The notes: generated by a model not told the origin, from the letters alone. A DNA stretch of 64,000 bases from Synechococcus sp. WH 8016 (GCF_000230675.1 NZ_AGIK01000004.1:186001-250000); one strand, 5' to 3'. Shown: positions 45,794-55,448, numbered from the stretch's first letter. Translations and numbers: made by a program.

Positions 45794-46021
45794 ATGTCCA
45801 ACGCAGCTGCTCTCTACGCACGCATTGAGAATGATCGAGACCTGAGCAAGGGGTTATTCAGACAGGCGCTTCAAAATCCCTCAGGAGCCCTCGACTCCAT
45901 CTGCGAAATCGGCAATCAACTCAACTTGCCTGTCACGCTTCAAGAGGTGAAGGATCACCTCAATAGTCTCGATGACGAGATCACAAAGCAATGGCTGATC
46001 AAGGCGAGGGGAGGGCTTTGA
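45794..46021 (+). CDS. Nif11-like small protein
   Basis: 75 aa. ALYARIENDRDLSKGLFRQALQNPSGALDSICEIGNQLNLPVT has the helix-turn-helix-like layout of Nif11-type leader domains, with a helical tail. There is no double-Gly site or Cys core, so probably a free-standing protein. Its 3' end overlaps the convergent 67-aa gene by 23 bp. Confidence 0.55.
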   Translation: MSNAAALYARIENDRDLSKGLFRQALQNPSGALDSICEIGNQLNLPVTLQEVKDHLNSLDDEITKQWLIKARGGL

Positions 46022-46202
46022 CCGCAGCGGATTCCGTCGCGTCGTTGGACGGCATGGATTGACCAGAGGGCGCTAACGCTGGCTTGGGGGCCGAGCGTTC
46101 GCGCACCCCTCCCCCTCCGGCCCAACTGAAAAACAACCAATAACTAATAACGGCCAGACCGGCTGCCACCACAAGGGCCGTGACCTGCTCCAGTCGTCGC
46201 AT
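45999..46202 (-). CDS. Small single-pass membrane protein
   Basis: 67 aa with one hydrophobic segment (~residues 8-29, VTALVVAAGLAVISYWLFFSWA) followed by a Gly run and a polar Ser/Pro/Ala tail. It starts 75 bp from the ABC-F gene in the opposite direction. Function unknown. Confidence 0.5.
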   Translation of the reverse strand: MRRLEQVTALVVAAGLAVISYWLFFSWAGGGGVRERSAPKPALAPSGQSMPSNDATESAAVKALPSP

Positions 46203-46277
46203 TGAGCCTGCTCCCAGCTCAAGCAGTCTGCCTGGAAACCCCGACGCGGGATGATGGGTTTTCCCTGCCTCCCCTCC

Positions 46278-48002
46278 GTGCTGCGACTTGAGCGAGTCGG
46301 CAAGATTTATCCCACCGGAGAAGTTCTACGGGATGTGACCTGGGAGGTCAAACCCGGAGACCGGATCGGCCTCGTTGGAGTGAATGGGGCAGGGAAGTCA
46401 ACCCAGCTTCGGCTGATCGCTGGCATGGAAGAGGCCAGCAGTGGCCAAATCGTGAAGCAGGGCGAGCCAAGGATCGCTTACCTGCAGCAGGAATTCGATG
46501 TAGACCCCAGCCGCACGGTGCGAGAAGAACTGTTTCAAGCCTTTGGTGAGGCCGCCATCGTGCTGGGCAAACAAAAAAAAGTTGAATTGGAGATGGGCTC
46601 AGACCGAGCTGCGGCAGACCCCGATCACCTCGATGAGCTCATTCACGAACTAGGGCGACTGCAGACCCGATTTGAAGGTCTGCATGGCTACGAACTCGAT
46701 GCACGCATCGACAAACTTCTCCCCACCATCGGGTTCAAGCTGGAGGAGGCAGACCGGCTGGTTTCGGACTACTCCGGCGGCTGGCAAATGCGCTTGGCTC
46801 TGGGAAAAATCCTCCTGCAAGACCCTGATCTGCTGCTTTTAGACGAGCCAACGAACCATCTCGACGTCGAAACGATTCAGTGGCTCGAGGGGTATCTCAT
46901 CGAACAAAAGGCGGCCCTGGTCGTCATCAGTCATGACCGGACATTTCTGGATCGTGTGTGTAATCAAATTGTGAGCACAGAGCGAGGCGTATCAAGGGCT
47001 TACTGGGGAAATTACACCTCACACCTGGAGCAAAAAGCACTCGAGCAAGAAGCCTCACAAGCCGCTTTTGAACGGCAGCAAAAAGAGATCGCAACCCAAC
47101 AGGCCTACATCGATCGCTTCCGCGCGAGTGCGACGCGCAGCACCCAAGCAAAAAGTCGGGAGAAGCAGCTGGACAAGGTGGAGCGGGTTGAGGCCCCGAT
47201 TGAGTCAGTGAGTGGTCCCAGCTTCCGCTTCCCTCCAGCACCACGATCCGGTGCTCAGGTGGCTGTCATCGAGAACATGACGCACAGCTACGGGGAAAAC
47301 ATCCTTTTCATGGATGCTGAGCTCGAAATCGAGAGAGGTGATCGGATCGCCTTTGTCGGTCCCAACGGAGCCGGGAAATCCACCCTGCTGCGCTTGATCA
47401 TGGGGGTCGAAACGCCTGATGAAGGGTCAGCACGGCTCGGGGAACACAACATCGTCGCTAGCTATTTCGAACAAAACCAGGCAGAAGCCCTTGATCTCAG
47501 CAAGACGGTGATCGAGACCATGTTCGAAGCCGTTCCTGATTGGACGCAAACACAGGTGCGTTCATTGCTTGGGAGTTTCTGTTTCAGCAACGACAGTGTT
47601 TTTAAAGATGTCGGCCAACTGAGTGGTGGGGAGAAAGCACGCCTAGCTCTTGCACTGATGTTGCTGAGCCCTTGCAATTTGCTAGTCCTCGATGAGCCCA
47701 CAAACCATCTCGACATCCCTGCCAAACAGATGCTTGAAGACGCACTATGCGCCTACGAAGGAGCCGCTTTATTGGTATCGCATGACCGTTACTTCATCTC
47801 ACGTGTGGCCAACCGGATCGTGGAGATTCGCGATGGCGAACTTGTGATTTATCGCGGAAATTATGCTTACTACCAAGATAAAAAGGCCGAAGAAAAAGCC
47901 GAAGCAGAGGCAAAACAGCTGATTGCAGAGAAAGAAGCCAAACGAAAAGCAAACAACGAAAAGCAAAAACAGCGCGCTTCCCGCAAAAAGAACGCTGCGT
48001 AG
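46278..48002 (+). CDS. ABC-F family ATPase
   Basis: 574 aa from GTG at 46278 (then LRLERVGKIYPTGEVL). Two ABC domains without membrane parts: Walker A GVNGAGKST and GPNGAGKST; signatures YSGGWQMRLALGK and LSGGEKARLAL; Walker B LLLLDEPTNHLD and LLVLDEPTNHLD. Between them is the P-site-tRNA-interaction linker (~residues 240-310, rich in Gln/Lys) and at the end a Lys/Glu-rich coiled coil. Acts on the ribosome to relieve stalled translation; Uup/EttA subgroup not resolved. Confidence 0.9.
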   Translation: MLRLERVGKIYPTGEVLRDVTWEVKPGDRIGLVGVNGAGKSTQLRLIAGMEEASSGQIVKQGEPRIAYLQQEFDVDPSRTVREELFQAFGEAAIVLGKQKKVELEMGSDRAAADPDHLDELIHELGRLQTRFEGLHGYELDARIDKLLPTIGFKLEEADRLVSDYSGGWQMRLALGKILLQDPDLLLLDEPTNHLDVETIQWLEGYLIEQKAALVVISHDRTFLDRVCNQIVSTERGVSRAYWGNYTSHLEQKALEQEASQAAFERQQKEIATQQAYIDRFRASATRSTQAKSREKQLDKVERVEAPIESVSGPSFRFPPAPRSGAQVAVIENMTHSYGENILFMDAELEIERGDRIAFVGPNGAGKSTLLRLIMGVETPDEGSARLGEHNIVASYFEQNQAEALDLSKTVIETMFEAVPDWTQTQVRSLLGSFCFSNDSVFKDVGQLSGGEKARLALALMLLSPCNLLVLDEPTNHLDIPAKQMLEDALCAYEGAALLVSHDRYFISRVANRIVEIRDGELVIYRGNYAYYQDKKAEEKAEAEAKQLIAEKEAKRKANNEKQKQRASRKKNAA

Positions 48003-48119
48003 CAAGGCTTCTCGGCAATCGCAAGACGAAACTTCACACTTGGTTAGGCAGGAAGACTCATTTCCCTTTACCAGTTCAAACGGTGTGGATAGGCTGACAT
48101 CACTGATCCCCGGTCGGCC

Positions 48120-48305
48120 ATGAACAGCACCCATTCACTTCATGTCACTGCCGCAGGAACACCTTCAGCCATGGCTGAAAGCACTGAGCATGGACAGACG
48201 TGGGATGCGGTTGAGACCTACTTCGAGTGCATCACAACATGCTCCCTCGACGATGGGGAATGCATCACACGCTGCGTAGAACAGCTCAAAGACACAGACA
48301 GCTAA
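48120..48305 (+). CDS. Small twin-CX3C protein
   Basis: 61 aa (44 aa if the ATG at 48171 is used; the region after it is the part that looks conserved). Contains ETYFECITTCSLDDGECITRCVEQL: two CX3C pairs separated by 9 residues. This spacing is the one used in helix-hairpin proteins joined by two disulfides, such as small Tim chaperones, but that link is analogy only. No signal peptide. It could bind a metal or work in redox control. Confidence 0.6.
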   Translation: MNSTHSLHVTAAGTPSAMAESTEHGQTWDAVETYFECITTCSLDDGECITRCVEQLKDTDS

Positions 48306-48324
48306 GTTTCAAACGAAGAGATGA

Positions 48325-49491
48325 TTATTGACGCAAAGATGTCATCTCAACAGGTGTAATTGAAAGCGTAATCCGTTCACCAGAACGCATAACGTCAAGT
48401 TTTAGAGGTCGATCAACCCCATGGCGATCAATCGCCGAAACAACTTCAGCAGGATTGCTAATCGATTGACCTCCGATCGACACGATCACATCATCAACGC
48501 GCAGGTTTCCCCGATCGGCGGGGCCACCAGGTACGACGGATCGGATCACGGCTCCAGGAGGAGCCGTCATTCCTGGCCTGGGGGCAGGAACCGTTGAAAG
48601 GCCCACACCCACCATCGGATGGCTGGCCCTTCCCTGCTTGACGAGCTGACTGGCAATCGAACGTGCCCTGTTGATGGGGATTGCAAAACCGAGGCCGGCC
48701 CCTGGTCCTGAGCGAATAAGGGTATTGATTCCAATCACTTCGCCACGGGCGTTCAACAACGGGCCACCCGAATTACCAGGGTTAATCGCAGCGTCTGTCT
48801 GGATGAGATCAAGACGCTTTCCAGAAATTCCCAATTGCGACATATTGCGATTGAGATTGCTGACGATGCCCATCGTCACAGTGTTTTCAAGACCAAAGGG
48901 ATTTCCCACAGCGATCGCCCAATCCCCCACTTGAAGACGATCGGAGTTGCCCAAGGGAGCCGTGGGCCATGGCCCCTTTGTTTCCAACTGCACAACGGCC
49001 AAGTCGGTCAGCGAGTCTTGACCAATCACCCGACCAGCAACGCGCCTGCCATCAGGCAGTCCCACCATCACCCGATCCGCATTCTCCACCACATGAGCGT
49101 TGGTCAAAACCAAACCTTGTTCATCAAAAATCACGCCGCTGCCCTGCCCGCGCTCGATCCTTGAACGCGGAGCCGCTTGAGCTTGCAACCCAAAGAAACG
49201 ACGCAGGAATGGATCCGCCATCAAGCTCCGCGGAAGCCCACTCCCACCTGCCGTCCGGACAGTTCGCTGCGTGTCAAGCGTGACCACAGCCGGTCCACTG
49301 CGGGCGACAGCTTGGGCAACGAACGACGTCGGGGCGACGGCCGGCAAGGCAGCGGAGGCAACGGCTCGCGGCGGCTGGACCAACATCCCTGGGAATGCCA
49401 ACGCACCAGCACAAACCAATGGGAGCAAAGGATTAGACACCGCCATGGACGCGATTTCTTTCATGAATTGAGTCACCGTGACCGTAGGCAT
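48325..49491 (-). CDS. HtrA/Deg-type serine protease
   Basis: 388 aa (373 if ATG at 49446 is the start, which would place the signal sequence first). Trypsin-like domain with His in TNAHVVENA, Asp in [11 protein letters not shown] and Ser in GNSGGPLLN, followed by one PDZ domain (~residues 290-385, [19 protein letters not shown]). Probably acts in the periplasm or on the thylakoid lumen side in protein quality control. Cyanobacteria usually have three such genes (degP/htrA, degQ/hhoA, degS/hhoB); I cannot say which this is. Confidence 0.9.
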   Translation of the reverse strand: MPTVTVTQFMKEIASMAVSNPLLPLVCAGALAFPGMLVQPPRAVASAALPAVAPTSFVAQAVARSGPAVVTLDTQRTVRTAGGSGLPRSLMADPFLRRFFGLQAQAAPRSRIERGQGSGVIFDEQGLVLTNAHVVENADRVMVGLPDGRRVAGRVIGQDSLTDLAVVQLETKGPWPTAPLGNSDRLQVGDWAIAVGNPFGLENTVTMGIVSNLNRNMSQLGISGKRLDLIQTDAAINPGNSGGPLLNARGEVIGINTLIRSGPGAGLGFAIPINRARSIASQLVKQGRASHPMVGVGLSTVPAPRPGMTAPPGAVIRSVVPGGPADRGNLRVDDVIVSIGGQSISNPAEVVSAIDRHGVDRPLKLDVMRSGERITLSITPVEMTSLRQ

Positions 49492-49634
49492 TGAATCCCT
49501 AGAAAGACAGACCCATTTCCAACGATTTCATGACTGGATGCGACCAGGGTTCTGCCAATCAGCATCCGTTCATCCAAAAAGAGCGATGATGGATGGGATG
49601 GTTAGGCCCATCTCCGATTTCTGCGGTGATTGCC

Positions 49635-49892
49635 ATGCTCAGCAGCCTGTTTCCCCTGATCTATGGACTGATCTTCATCGTCCTCCTGTGGCAAGCCTTT
49701 CGCGTGATGGGACGCGGGTTCAGTGCTGCTGGCAAACCGCTGGTCGCTGAGAACGTCGACCGAACAGGACGCCTCACGATTCATCCAGAACTCCTGGACG
49801 GAGAGGGACGCCTCACCGAAGAGGATCTTTTGACTGTGCGTTTTGGCGGCGATAGTGAACCACCCAATCCCACTTCGAAGCCCGGTGAATAG
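49635..49892 (+). CDS. DUF2973-like small membrane protein
   Basis: 85 aa from ATG at 49635. One N-terminal membrane helix (LFPLIYGLIFIVLLWQAFRVMGRGF) and a soluble tail with RTGRLTIHPELLDGEGRLTEEDLLTVRF. The pattern fits the cyanobacterial DUF2973 family, function unknown. Divergent from the HtrA gene. Confidence 0.7.
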   Translation: MLSSLFPLIYGLIFIVLLWQAFRVMGRGFSAAGKPLVAENVDRTGRLTIHPELLDGEGRLTEEDLLTVRFGGDSEPPNPTSKPGE

Positions 49893-49950
49893 GTTGGGTT
49901 AATGGCAACTGCTTGAGTTGTCCGATTGACTCGTAGAGAGGGACTCCTAG

Positions 49951-50334
49951 GTGGACCAACGAACACGGATTGTGGCTGCGGTAATCAAATCCGTGAAACT
50001 GCCGCCCCGCTTTCGCTTAAGGCTTTTGAAAGAAGATCCTGTTCGGCTTGAGCTCAGCCTGACTCCTGCCTACGGGAAAGACCCCATTCAGGTGGGACTG
50101 GTGGAATCGTTGGATTTGGTGGCGCGCCGCGATAGGGAAGGACGCATTCCACGCGACCTACAAGGCACCTGGGACTGGACCGTGCGTCATGGCGATGTCA
50201 GCACGGGCGGCTGGAACCCTTATCTCAAGGAGGCGCTTCAAACCATGTTCGAAACAGGGCTTCCCGCCATCGTTTACGAAGAGCTCACGGGGGAGGAATA
50301 CCACCCAGTTGACGGCGCACGGCACATTCGCTGA
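49951..50334 (+). CDS. Conserved-looking soluble protein, unknown
   Basis: 127 aa from GTG at 49951. Basic N-terminal half (KLPPRFRLRLLKEDPVRLEL) and a C-terminal part with GTWDWTVRHGDVSTGGWNPYLKEALQ. No signal, membrane or metal motif. The Trp/Gly-rich segment looks like a conserved core, but I cannot name the family. Confidence 0.55.
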   Translation: MDQRTRIVAAVIKSVKLPPRFRLRLLKEDPVRLELSLTPAYGKDPIQVGLVESLDLVARRDREGRIPRDLQGTWDWTVRHGDVSTGGWNPYLKEALQTMFETGLPAIVYEELTGEEYHPVDGARHIR

Positions 50335-50444
50335 CCGCCGCTGACCGCTGGCTTGGAGAAGTTGTGAAGCACTGCAACCAGGGGGCGAGAATCCTTCCGG
50401 AGCTCCGCTAAAACTGGATTGCATTCGGCCTTAAGGTTTTCTTC

Positions 50445-50549
50445 ATGGCCTCGATTCCCGTTCGCTTTGGTCCTCTCGTGCGCCTCTTGGCTGCCTTCGG
50501 GGCCCTCAGCAGCATTTTGCTCCTTGGGATGATCAATTTCTTCAGCTGA
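50445..50549 (+). CDS. 34-aa hydrophobic peptide
   Basis: ATG at 50445, TGA at 50547. One membrane helix (about residues 10-32, VRLLAAFGALSSILLLGMINFF) after a short basic N-terminus. The size is that of small photosystem or cytochrome subunits, but the sequence does not match PsbX, PsbM, PetN, PetM or PsaM as I know them. It lies 14 bp before hrpB on the same strand. Confidence 0.45.
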   Translation: MASIPVRFGPLVRLLAAFGALSSILLLGMINFFS

Positions 50550-50562
50550 AGGTCGAGAGTCA

Positions 50563-53121
50563 TTGGGCGAGTTCCCGATTGATCCCTTACTGCCAAGACT
50601 GCGAGCCAGTCTTGTTCCAGGTGCCACGGTTTTATTGCAATCACCACCGGGTGCCGGCAAGACAACCCGGGTGCCCTTGGCACTGCTTGGAGAGATTGCC
50701 GGGACGCAGCCTCTGAGCGGACGCACCTTGATGCTTGAGCCCAGGCGGCTAGCGGCAAGGGCTGCTGCCACCAGGATTGCGATCAGCCTGCAGGAACCAC
50801 TTGGGGAGCGTGTGGGGTATTCCGTGCGCCACGAGCAAAAGCGCTCCTCTCGGACGCGAATCGAAGCGATGACGGACGGACTCTTCCTCCGTCGACTCCA
50901 AAACGATCCCGAGCTCACAGGGATCAACTGCGTGATCTTTGATGAATTCCATGAGCGCAGCCGAAACAGTGAGTTAGCGCTTGCCTTGGTTCGGGAAGCG
51001 CAGGAGCTACTCAGGCCAGATCTTTGCCTGCTGCTGATGTCGGCAACGCTCGATCTCACCAACCTGCGCGCCCAATTGCCCCATGCCCAGGTCCTCACGA
51101 GCGAAGGGAAGGCCTTCCCTGTGGAGACGCAACACCTCTCGCCTCGACCGAATGAACGGCTCGAGGGACATGTCTTGCGTGCGATGGAACAGGAGATGAG
51201 CCTCTTGGCCAGCGCACAAGGCGGTGGCGATCATCCACCCTCCGTCTTGGTTTTCCTCCCTGGAGTGCGAGAGATCGAACGTTGCCGGCAGCGTTTACTC
51301 ACATCAAGCCTGCTGAGCCAGTGGGAGGTGATCGCCCTGCATGGCAGGCAATCACTGGCTGAGCAGGGGCGAGCCCTGAAGCCTTGCGACCGCACACAGG
51401 CAGGACGGGTGATCTTGGCAACGTCCATCGCTGAAAGTTCCCTCACCCTGGATGGTGTGCGCCTCGTGATCGATTGCGGACTGACGCGTCACACCCAATT
51501 TGACCCTGGAACCGGAATGGAGGGACTGATCACCGTGCCAGCGAGTCAGGCCAGCGCTGATCAGCGACGCGGCCGTGCTGGACGCCAAAGCGCCGGTCGT
51601 TGCATCAGGCTTTGGTCCCCTGCGGAACAGCAACGACGGCCCGCTCACGACATTCCTGAATTGCAGCGCGCTGATCCCCAACCCACCGTGCTGGATCTCG
51701 CACTCTGGGGGGCTGGTTTAGGCGAATCCTTGCCTTGGATCGAACCCCCTCCGAAAGCCGCGCTTCAGGAAGGCCAACGGCAACTGCTTACGCTTGGAGC
51801 GCTGAATCCAGACGGACGCCCCACGGACACCGGGCAGCAATTGGCTCGGTTTGGTGCCCATCCACGCCTTGGATTGCTCCTTCTGCAAGCGCGGGCCTTG
51901 GGGCGACCACAAGTTGGAGCCGATCTCGCCGCCATCCTCAGTGAGCGAGATCTGCTCAGCCAGCACAATCACGGCAGCGATCTTTGGGCCCGCATGCTGT
52001 TGCTTCGCGATCAGAGGAGCTCATCGCGAATTTCAGGGGATCGTGCAGCAGCCGATCGCCTCAGAACAGTCCTCGATCAGAGCCGACGATGGCTCCAACA
52101 ACTCGGTCAATTGGAGCAGGAGCAAGACCTCCAAGGCATGGAGGCCACAGACGAGCAGCTCGCAGCGCAGCTGGTTGCTACAGCTTTTCCAGAATGGGTT
52201 GCCATGGCCCGTCCAGGACAACGGGGACAATTTTTACTTCGCCAAGGGCGCGGTGCAGCTCTGCAGGTCAGCGATCCGCTCGATGGCGCTGAAGCCCTCG
52301 CGATTGCCCAGCTTGACCTCGGCGACACGCGAGCCAAGATCCGACTAGCACTCCCGCTGACACTCCAATGGGTTAAGGAGCTTGCAAATCAGAACGGTCA
52401 CTGGCAAGAACGGGTGCTTTGGGATGAGCAAACCAAACGGGTCAGAGCGGAACGGGTCTTGCAGCTTGGTGCGCTGGAGCTCGAGAGACAGGTCCAACAA
52501 CAGGCCTCTTGCGAGCAAAGTCGTGAGGTCTTGATCAAGCAACTCAGCAAGGAAGGCCTGTCGGCACTGCCCTGGAGCCAACGTACGGAGCAACTTCGTA
52601 GTCGTCTCGCTTTAGCCCACCAACAGTTAGGAGCCCCATGGCCACAACGCAGTCTCCAATATCTGGAAAAGAATCCCAACGCCTGGATTGGAGACATCCT
52701 GATGGGGTGGAGGGGCTGGGACGACGTCAAGGAAGAGGAACTGATCGAAGCCCTTTGGGGTGATCTCGCCTGGTCGAACCGGCAGCAACTCGATCAGCTC
52801 CTACCAACCCACATCAACATCCCCTCGGGGCGCCATGCAGCCCTGCACTATCAAAATGACGACATTGTCCTGTCGGTCAAGCTGCAAGAAATGTTTGGCT
52901 GCCTGGAGGGACCTGCTGTTTTGAATGGCCAACTCCCCGTGACGATTGAATTGTTATCGCCGGCAGGCCGTCCACTCCAACGCACGAGAGACCTGGCTGG
53001 GTTTTGGCATGGGAGCTATCAACAAGTGCGCAAAGAAATGCGCGGCCGCTACCCAAAGCATCCCTGGCCAGAGGATCCAGCCAAAGCCGAGCCCACGGCC
53101 AAAAGGAAAGCCCGATCCTGA
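50563..53121 (+). CDS. hrpB: ATP-dependent RNA helicase HrpB
   Basis: 852 aa from TTG at 50563. DExH/RHA helicase: Walker A SPPGAGKTTRVPLAL, motif II DEFH in VIFDEFHERSRNS, SAT motif, and QRRGRAGRQSAGRCIRLW (motif VI). The C-terminal HrpB domain follows to the end (LAGFWHGSYQQVRKEMRGRYPKHPWPEDP, the HrpB signature). The role in cyanobacteria is not clear; in enterobacteria it affects mRNA handling. No operon partner besides the small peptide upstream. Confidence 0.93.
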   Translation: MGEFPIDPLLPRLRASLVPGATVLLQSPPGAGKTTRVPLALLGEIAGTQPLSGRTLMLEPRRLAARAAATRIAISLQEPLGERVGYSVRHEQKRSSRTRIEAMTDGLFLRRLQNDPELTGINCVIFDEFHERSRNSELALALVREAQELLRPDLCLLLMSATLDLTNLRAQLPHAQVLTSEGKAFPVETQHLSPRPNERLEGHVLRAMEQEMSLLASAQGGGDHPPSVLVFLPGVREIERCRQRLLTSSLLSQWEVIALHGRQSLAEQGRALKPCDRTQAGRVILATSIAESSLTLDGVRLVIDCGLTRHTQFDPGTGMEGLITVPASQASADQRRGRAGRQSAGRCIRLWSPAEQQRRPAHDIPELQRADPQPTVLDLALWGAGLGESLPWIEPPPKAALQEGQRQLLTLGALNPDGRPTDTGQQLARFGAHPRLGLLLLQARALGRPQVGADLAAILSERDLLSQHNHGSDLWARMLLLRDQRSSSRISGDRAAADRLRTVLDQSRRWLQQLGQLEQEQDLQGMEATDEQLAAQLVATAFPEWVAMARPGQRGQFLLRQGRGAALQVSDPLDGAEALAIAQLDLGDTRAKIRLALPLTLQWVKELANQNGHWQERVLWDEQTKRVRAERVLQLGALELERQVQQQASCEQSREVLIKQLSKEGLSALPWSQRTEQLRSRLALAHQQLGAPWPQRSLQYLEKNPNAWIGDILMGWRGWDDVKEEELIEALWGDLAWSNRQQLDQLLPTHINIPSGRHAALHYQNDDIVLSVKLQEMFGCLEGPAVLNGQLPVTIELLSPAGRPLQRTRDLAGFWHGSYQQVRKEMRGRYPKHPWPEDPAKAEPTAKRKARS

Positions 53122-53210
53122 AGCGCTTCTCCGGCCCCGTTAAACGTATCCGATGAAACAGTCAAGAGAACGCTACGGTTTGTTACGATGAATGAGTATC
53201 GGAGTTTCAC

Positions 53211-53354
53211 ATGTCTGACAACGCACCTCGCTTTGGTTTTGTAAATTTCGCTGAAACATGGAATGGCCGCCTGGCCATGCTCGGTTTCGTCATCGGTCTG
53301 GGCACCGAGCTTCTCACCGGTCAGGGCATCTTGACCCAAGTCGGCCTCGGCTGA
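53211..53354 (+). CDS. hli: High-light-inducible protein (HLIP)
   Basis: 47 aa. Single chlorophyll-binding helix with the motif FAETWNGRLAMLGFVIGLGTELLTGQGI (E and N/R ligands of the LHC-type ExxNxR site). Such proteins bind chlorophyll and carotenoid and protect photosystem II assembly under strong light or nutrient stress. A clear terminator follows 36 bp later, so the gene is its own transcript. Confidence 0.93.
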   Translation: MSDNAPRFGFVNFAETWNGRLAMLGFVIGLGTELLTGQGILTQVGLG

Positions 53355-53389
53355 TTGATCTAAGGCTGGACTTTGTTTCTAGTGATCAG

Positions 53390-53418
53390 CCCCATCGAAT
53401 ATTTGGTGGGGTTTTTTT
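53390..53418 (+). terminator. Terminator of the HLIP gene
   Basis: CCCCATC - 8 nt - GGTGGGG followed by seven T. Confidence 0.88.
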
Positions 53419-53466
53419 GTGGCAAGCACTCGTTAGGCCAGACTGAACGGATTCGCGTCGTTGGCA

Positions 53467-53643
53467 ATGCTTCCCTTCTTTGCTAGCAATCGCCGAGAGG
53501 GAGCCAGGCTGTTGAGCAGCATGCTGGTGTTCCTGGCTATCGGATTGACACAGGTTCACCAGACGTGGGGCATCATCCTGACCATCGTCTCTGGGATCGT
53601 GAGCATTTATTGGGGATTGGCATACCAACGTCTTGAGCGCTGA
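53467..53643 (+). CDS. Small two-helix membrane protein
   Basis: 58 aa from ATG at 53467 (TTG at 53461 also open). Two hydrophobic segments (~residues 14-27 and 32-51) with a short VHQTWG turn. Its 3' end overlaps the start of xseA by 11 bp, so they are probably co-transcribed. Function unknown. Confidence 0.55.
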   Translation: MLPFFASNRREGARLLSSMLVFLAIGLTQVHQTWGIILTIVSGIVSIYWGLAYQRLER

Positions 53644-54805
53644 ATCGATTCCCACCTATTCCGTTCGCGAACTCAACAACGCGATCGGGGTTTTATTGGA
53701 ACGGGGGTTTGCCCCTCGGTTTGTGATCCAAGCAACAGCGTCTAGGCCTCAAGTCAAAAAAGGCCATCTCTGGCTCACATTGAGCGATGGTGAGGCGAGC
53801 ATCACGGCTGTGGCCTGGGCCTCAAAATTAAAGCAATTGGAGTTTGTCCCCGCCGACGGTGACGGAGTCACCGTGATTGGCAAGCTGAATTTTTGGTCTG
53901 CACGAGCAAGCCTGGCTGTGCAGGTTCTCGATATCAGGCCCAGCCTGACCACTGTGCTGAGGCGGTTTGAGACGGTCAAGGCACAATTGCTCGAAGAGGG
54001 CATCATTGATCCAAGCCGGCGACGCACGTTGCCGCCGTACCCCAAGCGGATCGCCGTGCTCACGAGCGTTCCGAGCTCAGCCCTCGCAGACATGTTGCGT
54101 ACAGCAGAAGAGCGCTGGCCTTTAAGTGAGCTTGTTGTTGTGCCGATTCCCGTCCAGGGGGATGTGGCGCAGATCATTTGCGGAGTTCTCAGTCGCCTCG
54201 CGCAACAGCATCAGCAGCTCGGATTGGACGCGATCGTGATCGCCCGAGGAGGGGGGAGTCGAGAAGATTTGATGGTCTTCGATGATGCGGACGTTTGCCG
54301 CAGTTTGGCCACCTTCCCACTTCCCGTCGTCACAGGAATCGGACATGAAGATGACCTCACCGTTGCAGATCTCGTAGCAGACCATCGGACAGCAACACCG
54401 ACAGCCGCCATGGTCACCCTGATGCCGAGCAAGGAGTCTGCGCGGCAAACAATCATTCAAAGACGCAACCGCCTGAGCGAATCCAAACGCTGGCGGTTAG
54501 AGCAAGCCAGCGCACGACTGAAAGACCGACAACTGCTGGTCCAGGCACTGAGGCCTGCTGTCGGCGTCCAACGTCGCCGAGATCAGTGGCAACAGCGCCA
54601 GCAATTGTTATGCGCTCTCTCCCCCCAACGATGGCTCAATAGGGGCTTTGCAATGCTCAACACAACGAAGGGGCACCCCCTGCAAAGCGTTTATGACATC
54701 AGCCCCAATCAACAGGTACAAATCCGCCTCAAGGATGGTGTGATTCAGGCCGTCGCCAAAACCATCCAAGCGGATGCAACGTCTGATGCAAAAGCATCTC
54801 TTTAA
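53633..54805 (+). CDS. xseA: Exonuclease VII large subunit
   Basis: 390 aa from TTG at 53633. N-terminal OB fold (YSVRELNNAIGVLLERGFAPRFVIQATASRPQVKKGHLWLTL), then the catalytic domain with IAVLTSVPSSALADML, DAIVIARGGGSREDLMVFDD and VTGIGHEDDLTVADLVADHRTATPTAAM. The C-terminal coiled coil follows. Degrades single-stranded DNA from both ends with XseB. Followed 5 bp later by xseB. Confidence 0.95.
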   Translation: MSAESIPTYSVRELNNAIGVLLERGFAPRFVIQATASRPQVKKGHLWLTLSDGEASITAVAWASKLKQLEFVPADGDGVTVIGKLNFWSARASLAVQVLDIRPSLTTVLRRFETVKAQLLEEGIIDPSRRRTLPPYPKRIAVLTSVPSSALADMLRTAEERWPLSELVVVPIPVQGDVAQIICGVLSRLAQQHQQLGLDAIVIARGGGSREDLMVFDDADVCRSLATFPLPVVTGIGHEDDLTVADLVADHRTATPTAAMVTLMPSKESARQTIIQRRNRLSESKRWRLEQASARLKDRQLLVQALRPAVGVQRRRDQWQQRQQLLCALSPQRWLNRGFAMLNTTKGHPLQSVYDISPNQQVQIRLKDGVIQAVAKTIQADATSDAKASL

Positions 54806-54810
54806 CTGCC

Positions 54811-55095
54811 ATGCCACGCAAAAAATCTGAGCCCTCAACCAAATCGGAACAAGACACTTGGAGAGAGGATGCTTCGAAGCTCAGCTATGAAGAAGCTCTG
54901 CAGGCTCTTGATGTGCTGCTTGGGCAATTACAAGACGATTCCATTCCCCTAGCCGAGCTACAGAGAAATCATGCTCGGGCCTCGATTTACCTGGATCGCT
55001 GTGACTTGCTTCTCAGCCAAGTGGAGCAATCAGTAAGGCAACTCGATCCAAATACTATGGAAGGACGAACTCTCGACCCGAGCAACCATGAATAA
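54811..55095 (+). CDS. xseB: Exonuclease VII small subunit
   Basis: 94 aa. Helical protein with the XseB core LSYEEALQALDVLLGQLQDDSIPLAELQRNHARASIYLDRCDLLLSQVEQSV. Partner of XseA in one operon. It overlaps the next gene by 8 bp. Confidence 0.92.
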   Translation: MPRKKSEPSTKSEQDTWREDASKLSYEEALQALDVLLGQLQDDSIPLAELQRNHARASIYLDRCDLLLSQVEQSVRQLDPNTMEGRTLDPSNHE

Positions 55096-55444
55096 ATCTC
55101 TTCCATGGGTTTACCTATTGCTAGCCATCCTTGGAGCCATCCTCCCTTGGCAAGCCAATCTCGAATTCATGCAAATGAATCCTGGTGGTGGATTTGATCT
55201 TCAGACATTTATCCAAGATGCCAATATCAATGCTGCATCCCGCTCTTTAAATAGGGACCTTTTAATTGCTGCATCAGCCTTTAGCATCTGGATCATTAGC
55301 GAAGGCAGAAAGCTACAGATCAAGGGCTGGTGGATTGCTTTGATTGTGAGCGTCAGTGTTTCCTTTGCTTGCGGTGGTCCACTCTTCCTCTATTTACGGG
55401 AACGCAAGCTAATAGAGATCAATTCCGAACAAGCTAACAAGTGA
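55088..55444 (+). CDS. DUF2834-like membrane protein
   Basis: 118 aa, three hydrophobic segments (~residues 6-24, 54-71, 80-102). The pattern WVYLLLAILGAILPW...FIQDANINAASRSLNRDLLIAASAF fits DUF2834, function unknown. Its start overlaps the end of xseB. Confidence 0.7.
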   Translation: MNKSLPWVYLLLAILGAILPWQANLEFMQMNPGGGFDLQTFIQDANINAASRSLNRDLLIAASAFSIWIISEGRKLQIKGWWIALIVSVSVSFACGGPLFLYLRERKLIEINSEQANK

Positions 55445-55448
55445 AACG

